A stretch of DNA of 64,000 nt from Megalonaias nervosa (Eukaryota; Mollusca; Bivalvia; Unionida; Unionidae): contig JAECUM010001134.1 of NCBI GenBank assembly GCA_016617855.1, positions 62,001 to 126,000 of the forward strand. Direction: 5' to 3'. Of the stretch, positions 59,001 to 64,000 are shown piece by piece; within the stretch, counting starts at the first letter, position 1; the number at the start of each line of letters is the position of its first letter. The position numbers and the translations under genes were made by a program. The notes under the pieces were generated by a model, which saw only the letters and a program-made list of their open reading frames with translations, did not search any database and was not told where the DNA came from.

Positions 59001-60415
59001 ACCCTTTTCTCTGGTCATCTTCTTCATCCTCCTCCTGTTGGGGATGATATTTTTAAATGTAGCATTCGTGTTCCAAGTCCACGATTTGGTAACAAATGTG
59101 GCATCGTTTCTTTCCTGGACGAACATGTGCCTTATCATTATTGATACGTGTAACTTGTTCACAAGTAGGGCACAATCTCAAGAGTTGACAAGCACTTTTT
59201 TTCTGTGAACCTTGCGTTTTCAGATGTTGCTGGTAACAGGCTGGGGTGACAAAAGTGCGCTGACAAGTCGGGCAATGCACTCCTTCTTGTCCTTCGTCAA
59301 GACAGAGTTTAGAGGCCAAACATCCCTCACATCTCGATCCACAATACTTGTGTTGCTCTAGATTGTTATAGCCATAGTCACATTTCTCACAATAATAACC
59401 GTATCCCAGGAAGCCGGTGATACTGGTAATGATATCGAAATGTTCATCGTGTCGTAATGATAGACGTGAATGTATTTTCCGTCATTGAAATTTTTGCCTC
59501 GAAACAACAGAGGTCAGCGCACATCTTGAGGGTGTACTTTCAAGGTGTAGAGTGGAGTTAAGACGTCTTGCAACTTTTGCATTTCAAGAATGCCACAGGG
59601 TGTCTTTAGATAGGCCAGTTTGCTGTAACAAGAGTTCTGCTTCTGTTTATTGTTTTGCTCGGTTCGAATTTTTAATCGTTTCCCAGGCTCTTTTCCATTC
59701 TGCTGTGTCGTTTTGTCAGCATACGTTCGTCCCACCACGATGGCACGGGCTAAACACATCTGGTCTTGATGGTTGTTAATTCGGACAATGCAGCGCTTGA
59801 TGCTGCGAAGGTCGTCCACCAATAATACTCTTCTGCGTTGTCCGATCCCTTTGGGAAGAGAAACGTGTGTCATGTGCATGGTCGCTTTTCCATAGGTGAT
59901 GTGAAACTTGTCGTTGGATTGCTGCAAAGTCGGATCTTGTCGATGACTTTGGAAGGTGTCAATTCTGATGAACTGCTAAACTCTATCCAAATTGGTGACT
60001 TCAAAAGGTCGTGATAAATGGAAAGTCTCAAGCGATCGTCTTCTTTGGCTTCACATTGTCGTTTCAGTGTGGTTAACAAAGAATCCCACAAATCGGTGAT
60101 GAACTCTTCTGCTTTCTTCAGCGGTACGGCTGACTTGAAATCTTCAAACTTCACCGTGTACGTGTAGGCTGTGGTTCTAAATTTTCTAGAGGAGTGTTTA
60201 TCCGTCTCTCGAATGTGGTTGTAGGTTTGAAGTGTTACTGGTGGTGGACTTTGTTTTGACGTAGACTCTCTAGGTTTGGATTCTGGTTCACTCATGTCAT
60301 CTTCGAAATCGCTGGCATGGATTTGAGCCAAGACTTCAGCTACTGTGCGAGGTGATAAATGACGTTTCTGCCTCTTACTTTCTTATTTCTTCACGAAATG
60401 ATGCGATCGTTTCAT
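56080..60415 (-). pseudogene. protein-primed family B DNA polymerase (PolB)
   Basis: Start at 60415 or nearby. In order on minus: acidic leader (60331-59870), Cys-rich HCPTCQRTFVTPACYQQH and CPTCEQVTRIN (59319-59053), exonuclease I FFDFEC (near 59010), exonuclease II AHSFSGYDGQFLVKYY (near 58710), DILRRCCGKLRELFMEYGGI and PLKKSCTIAKACFLVYL (58331-57855), motif A region YLDVCLLYRYGCKYK where S and P of the usual SLYP are changed, motif B region RRSFAKVMLNCLWGQMAQR (56650-57006), NIIIAAYVTDHACLQLYEDL (56653-56465), and FDSGGPKNYG and KGLTLSHRI (56432-56229). I cannot find Y-x-DTDS (motif C) between LLGDRV and DIEGYSLGAWTDE; it seems deleted. Also broken by a SINE and several stops. Confidence 0.92.
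57189..57514 (-). mobile_element. tRNA-derived SINE inserted in PolB
   Basis: Same family and orientation as 806-1122; head with GGTCGCGGGTTCGAACACCC and CTAGTGGTAGAGCGTCC. 13-bp duplication AAAACGGGGTGGT (57176-57188) / AAAACGGGATGGT (57515-57527). The PolB frame resumes on either side (HELLPSRF before it, the LMFSLCRTCAE region after it). Confidence 0.92.
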
Positions 60416-60590
60416 CTTGATTGCAAAATGTCAAATGACTACATTTTAAACGCCACGGTTCTCTATATGTCTGTGTAAGGTCAGTGTCTTCCCGACATAA
60501 AGGATCAGTGTCTTCTTTCAAGGTATTCATTTCACTCTCAGTCCGACCAGAAAGTTGGAAGAGCCAACACAGATCGACATTCTGATCAGA
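60416..60590. promoter_or_regulatory. divergent intergenic region between PolB (minus) and a CCHC gene (plus)
   Basis: About 175 bases between the two oppositely read genes. GGATCAGTGTCTTC and GGTCAGTGTCTTCCCGACAT are near-repeats (60480-60515). No convincing TATA box. Likely to hold both promoters. Confidence 0.35.
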
Positions 60591-60952
60591 ACTTTGCGAG
60601 GTGTCATACGAACGTTTTCTTCAGAGAAGCCGACGGACTACTCCAACCTCCTTTCGAGATAAAAGTCAAGATACTTGCTATAGCTGTCAGAAGAAAGGGC
60701 ATTGATCTTCTGAATGTCCACAACGTCAAAGTAAGACAAGCATTATAAAAGACAAAGGTCAAGATACCTGGTATCATTGTCAAGAGAAAGGACATTGGTC
60801 TTACGACTGCCCTAAGATACAACAGGAACACAAGGAGAGGGGTTCCGAACAGGAAGAAGAGGTACCCTCCGACAAAGGAGAACCCAGACACGTTCAGAAA
60901 GAGAAGAAAAGAAGACTACCTCTGTTTAAAATCCTCGACGTACGTTAAGGAA
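60590..60952 (+). pseudogene. zinc-knuckle (CCHC x2) protein near the right TIR
   Basis: Plus-strand frame with two CCHC knuckles: CYSCQKKGH then SSEC, where the TGA after His replaces the usual Trp codon TGG, and WYHCQEKGHWSYDC, where the first Cys is Trp. A Glu/Lys-rich tail (HKERGSEQEEEVPSDKGE) and a basic end (VQKEKKRRLPLFKIL) follow, with a stop at about 60952. CCHC knuckles bind single-stranded nucleic acid. Each knuckle lost a key position by one change. It is transcribed toward the right TIR, opposite to the other genes. Confidence 0.7.
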
Positions 60953-61140
60953 GGAGACAACGTAGAAGGTACAGGTACCGCAACAAATTCATGTGAAGCG
61001 AGAAAATCCGCTAAATTCCCATTAAAATCGTTCTCTTCAGGAAACAGAACTGTAGTTGTTTTAGTAGCCGCTACTATGCCATCACTCCTCGTCTCCATGG
61101 CCGGTCCACCCCAATTCATTGTCTTCGTAGTTTCCTTCAT
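60916..61140 (-). CDS. possible small minus-strand protein at the right end
   Basis: 74 codons from the ATG at 61140 with regular composition (MNWGGPAMETRSDGIVAATK, LVYV-free acidic end). Overlaps the end of the plus-strand CCHC gene. A further minus frame upstream (CGDCRHIPYTDALASVRSES) stops just before this ATG, so the two may be parts of one broken gene. Weak support. Confidence 0.3.
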   Translation of the reverse strand: MKETTKTMNWGGPAMETRSDGIVAATKTTTVLFPEENDFNGNLADFLASHEFVAVPVPSTLSPSLTYVEDFKQR

Positions 61141-61244
61141 GTTCTAACTCTGTCGCATTGATTCACTGCGCACAGACGCTAGCGCATCTGTATAGGGAAT
61201 GTGACGACAATCTCCGCACTGTGACTCAATTTCGTAACGCGTGT

Positions 61245-61575
61245 TAGGATTGGTGAAAGAACTCAATCCGTTTCGATCCGCTCTTCCACTGCAAATAACC
61301 GCGGTCCACCTTATTCCCTTCATCTGTTCTCGTCACAAGATGTGGACTAACGTAGAATCGTCTACCCTCCTATCGTCGATGCTGTTCCTCCCGGACTATC
61401 CCATGTATGTCAAATCATCCTGGGCAATTACGAAGATGACTGATACAGCCCCCTTGCAAAACGAAGAATCTATGTGGAGAGGCAAGACTTTTTGAAGAGA
61501 GTCTTAATCTACGGTCCAGAGGTCAGACGAATTTTGAAGAAGAGAAGAAGATCCGTGCGATGCCCTCTATGTTAA
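61245..61575 (+). pseudogene. outward-facing basic ORF ending at the right-TIR histone-type signal
   Basis: Plus frame ending in YVERQDFLKRVLIYGPEV, RRILKKRRRSVRCPLC and TAA (61573-61575). The last 43 codons are open; two earlier in-frame stops (near 61348 and 61440) interrupt an otherwise coherent frame (YPPIVDAVPPGLSHVCQIIL). The stop codon lies 28 bases before the stem-loop, the spacing seen in histone genes. The basic C-terminus parallels the basic or charged tails of genes a-c on the other end. Function unknown. Confidence 0.5.
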
Positions 61576-61594
61576 CTGAATGGTGTTAACAAAA

Positions 61595-61640
61595 AAAACC
61601 AAAGGCCCTTTTCAGGGCCTCTCCATTGTCTCGAAAAGAT
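61595..61640 (+). terminator. histone-type 3' end signal 4 (right TIR), perfect consensus
   Basis: AAAACCAAA, stem-loop GGCCCT-TTTC-AGGGCC (61604-61619), TCTCCA, then 13 nt after the stem CGAAAAGATG (61632-61641). The flank ACCAAA plus a 6-bp stem with TTTC loop and an ACC/TCTCCA 3' side is the animal histone consensus for SLBP binding; the purine element fits the U7-pairing histone downstream element. Confidence 0.87.
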
Positions 61641-62058
61641 GCCTATTCTCTCTTGCCTAAAAATTTTTTGTCGGTTGTATAGCTGTTTGTGTGATAGATT
61701 TATGTACATCAATCTATGTTTGTCTATGTCTCTAACCCTGCCTCTAACCACGTCTCTATGTCTATGCCTCTATTTGTCCCTAGAGTAACGCGCATTCAGG
61801 TCAACCCCCTGCCACACTGTTCCGCCCGATTGAGGTCAGCTACTTACAACATTGTTGACATTGTTTCCCCAGTGTCCAGAACAGTGACGTCACCCTTGTT
61901 CAACTCCTATTGTCCGTATATAATCCTACCCATGTTAAATTTCCCTTGTCCATATATAGTTCCCCCCCCCCCCGTTAAATTCCCCTTGTCCGTATATTCC
62001 AAACATTCTTTTTTAACATTAAAGTCCCATTGCCCGTATATCGTCCCCCTTCACTACC
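61597..62058 (-). repeat. right TIR of Polinton copy 1
   Basis: Inverse of 39216-39677 with scattered changes. It has the same outer iterons (GTCCCATTGCCCGTATAT in plus orientation) and the same inner histone-type signal, here perfect (61604-61619). Confidence 0.93.
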
Positions 62059-62064
62059 TATGTT
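62059..62064. repeat. target site duplication, right (TATGTT)
   Basis: Six bases directly after the right TIR. Removing copy 1 and one duplication restores collinearity with the homologous region at 48300 of copy 1. Confidence 0.85.
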
Positions 62065-62240
62065 TTGGAGAAATTCTTTTTCTTGTGTCAAGGCTGCATC
62101 TTTTAAAGCATGCAATTCTCGAGTGACCGTAGCTTTTAAGATGGGTGCCACTCTATAAAAAGTCGATTTTGACATACCTCCTAAACTATGTTGTTGATGT
62201 AGAGCTACTTTCGATACACCAGATATATTTGTTACAATTC
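62065..62240 (-). pseudogene. old Polinton (copy 2): small core-type protein, right part
   Basis: Continues from 39209 after removing copy 1. Shares GGAGAAATTCTTTTTCTTGT with GGAGAAATTCTTTCCCTTGC at 48311, and reads on minus ALKDAALTQEKEFLQ like DAALTQGKEFLQ in copy 1. Confidence 0.85.
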
Positions 62241-62259
62241 ATTCTATAATAATTTTTAA

Positions 62260-63060
62260 AAATGTGGTTGATCGTGACTTTTGCTTTAGAGAATGGAATA
62301 TTGTGTTCGCAATCTCTCTTTACACTAATATTCACAGTGCCAATATACAATTGACTGACAGGAAGCTAATTCAGATGCACAAACGTTCCTCCTTCATCGT
62401 AAACAGCTTTGTCAGAATCGTCTTTCCTTTGAAAGACTCTCTGGAATGTAGCACCTGTATTTCACAATACATGGTACTCAACGACACCAGCGCAGACAAA
62501 CATCAAATTTAGCATTTTGTTCAATTCCATAATGTAGCTAAACTACTCGAAGAATCGAATGTTGTTGTTGACGTCTTTGGTAAGAACGAGATATGTGCTT
62601 CCACACAGAAAAGCAAACTAACTGGGAGAAAATATACTGGACATCGGTTTACCGTCGGAAATAGAACGTGGATGGTACTCAATCAGTACACGTCGGTAAA
62701 GTTTATCTAGTACTTTATCTAACTTGTAGTTGAAAATCTGAAGTATTTTCAACAATATGTCGAACATTAAAATATTATTCAGTTGGGAATTATCTGGTTC
62801 TTCATTTGGGTTTTGTAACAGCCAGGATCATTGTTGTCCAACTGTTCTGGGATTTGTTCGAAAGTGAATATCTCCCAGGTTATATTCCAGACTTGAGGAA
62901 ATGAAAGATATCTTCCAAAGCCACTTCGCAATCAAGTTATATGTATAAAGGCAGCCTTGCCGTAAAACAGCATAATGTGCTGTTGGAAAATAAATTCATA
63001 GAACTGTTACCCGGTAATGTTAGAGAAAATTGATTATTCGTACACTCGATGTCAAAGTTT
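62260..63060 (-). pseudogene. old Polinton (copy 2): penton-like protein remnant
   Basis: Nucleotide-level match to 48500-49350: GAATGGAATATTNTGTNCNCA, ATTGACTGACAGGAAGC-like and, at 63000-63050, GTTACCCGGTAATGTTAGAG and TGATTATTCGT corresponding to the copy 1 start codon region. Many stops and deletions. Confidence 0.75.
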
Positions 63061-63189
63061 TTATTTCCAAGGAAAGTTCCAAAAGACTGCTGATGTGAAT
63101 GGAAGAGTTGTGACTGGTGTTCGCGTGGTTAACTTAGATATACGTCAACAAAGGATTGGGAAGAAGATGGCAAAAGCAATTGCTTACTA

Positions 63190-64000
63190 AAATAGCCCCC
63201 CGGCAGTTTTTCTCCTTCATACAAACTGAAATTTCCAATCACTGTTCAAATGACACAATACACCAGACAGATCTGGCAGAAACAGATAGATAGGATGGAT
63301 ATATAGCCTTTGTCAAAAGTGTTTTGTTTCTCCATCGCAAAACCAATCTCCAGCATGAAACACCTCTTTCTTTTATCTGGTTTTCGACGTTCCAAACAAT
63401 CGATCAAACACGGTCGTTTCTTTTCAACGGGCCACTTCTCTGGAGCACATCCGATACTATGATGTTACGAGGTTCTGTAAGCTTTGGCTAGACGTGGCGA
63501 CATATCGATGTATTTGTGAGTGAAAAGTTCCACGACACTGGTCTGAGTTTTGGGAATTTATTGGTGATAAAATGAATGGTCGTTTGTCAATTCTTTTTGA
63601 AAGACATAGTTAAGATTTTCGGTGACTGAAAGCACACAACTGACATAAAACAAACAGTTTTAACCTCGACTGTACCAAGCTAAATGAGAAACAATGGCAC
63701 AATCAGCTTGCCATTCATACTACTTTAGGTTGTTTCTTTAAAAGTTTCAGCGAATGGGTTTCTATAACGTGTGCGTCGATTCTTTTTAGAATCATTGTCG
63801 AACATCTTACAGAAGTAAATCTTTCAGTTTGGTTTTGGCTGCACGATAAATATTTGAATTTCTCCGTACCCAGCGATATGAGCAGGACTGTAATAAATGC
63901 TAGTCCTTTTTGTATCCATAATGTTTCTTCTGCTTAATAAGTCAACCACTGTTCGATACTCCTGTTTGGTTCGGGTAGTATTTTGGATTTCGAGCAACAG
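63190..64000 (-). pseudogene. old Polinton (copy 2): membrane protein and integrase remnants
   Basis: 63190-63290 resembles the membrane protein gene (CAGATCTGGCAGAAACAGAT versus the CAAAGATTTGACAGAAGAAG region). 63320-63990 follows the integrase of copy 1 from CCTTTGTCAAAAGTG through AACAGTTTTAACC to GTAATAAATGCTAG, which reads YYSPAHIAGYG-like text on minus, as at the integrase N-terminus. It runs off the window. Confidence 0.7.

Larger units (their letters stand above)
39216..62058. mobile_element. Polinton/Maverick (adintovirus-like) element, copy 1, 22.8 kb
   Basis: Bounded by TIRs of about 460 bp starting AGTAGTGAAG (left) and GGTAGTGAAG (right, reverse complement) and by the 6-bp duplication TACGTT (39210-39215) / TATGTT (62059-62064). 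Six-base duplication is the hallmark of Polinton integration. It carries the diagnostic set: protein-primed PolB, rve integrase, packaging ATPase, adenain-like protease, double-jelly-roll major capsid and penton-like protein. Without the LINE (3.5 kb) and SINE (0.3 kb) it would be about 19 kb, the usual size. Frameshifts, stops and lost catalytic residues show that it is inactive. Confidence 0.95.

Noticed and set aside
60604..60891. Minus-strand 95-codon hydrophobic ORF as a membrane protein
   Set aside because: It is the complement of the plus-strand zinc-knuckle gene, whose CCHC motifs are specific evidence.

Overview
The window looks like the genome of an animal, most likely a bivalve mollusc. 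It is intron-rich and AT-rich. The introns carry tRNA-derived SINEs with (GT)n tails and degenerate modules of about 145 bp opened by a GAGACCCAAGTGGGTC-type motif. That repeat style I know from bivalves; this is recollection, not a search. No ribosomal RNA, genuine tRNA, bacterial gene or CRISPR array is visible.

1-32.6 kb (minus strand): one host gene runs off the left edge. I place nine coding exons (32598-32229, 23368-23200, 16796-16732, 13546-13329, 12706-12546, 9780-9672, 5630-5585, 3458-3367, 232-23). Their splice sites and phases agree and give 480 codons. They encode an acidic leader, a bromodomain split over the first three exons, then a DDT/WHIM-like region. The best match I can recall is BRD10 (KIAA2026). 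Introns hold solo LTRs, SINEs, MITEs, a 25-bp minisatellite and bivalve-type composite repeats.

32.6-39.2 kb: the upstream flank of the gene, then layered mobile-element debris. It contains a plus-strand Polinton integrase fragment with a hAT-like MITE inside it, a 5'-truncated LINE, and the left part of an old Polinton (copy 2) carrying a solo LTR.

39,216-62,058: a nearly complete but inactivated Polinton/Maverick (adintovirus-like) element, copy 1. It has TIRs of about 460 bp and a 6-bp target duplication (TACGTT/TATGTT). It sits inside copy 2, whose sequence resumes at 62,065 and runs to the window end. Copy 1 carries, on the minus strand, PolB, a BIR-domain gene, several small genes, a packaging ATPase, basic virion-type proteins, integrase, a membrane protein, a penton-like protein, a small core-like protein, the major capsid protein, a small Cys/His protein and an adenain-like protease. 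An I-clade LINE (41.85-45.39 kb) and a SINE (57.2-57.5 kb) have since landed in it. Key residues of the protease, integrase and polymerase are lost.

The most unusual feature is at the two ends of copy 1. A tandem family of three short charged genes (39.8-41.8 kb, minus) and an outward-facing basic ORF at the right end (plus) each stop just before a histone-mRNA-type 3' end signal: a 16-nt 6-bp stem with a four-base loop, followed 12-14 nt later by a purine-rich GAAAAGA element like the histone downstream element. There are four such signals, two of them in the inner edges of the TIRs. Other genes of the element have ordinary AATAAA signals. This suggests that a virus-like element uses replication-dependent, non-polyadenylated histone-type mRNA for one class of its genes.
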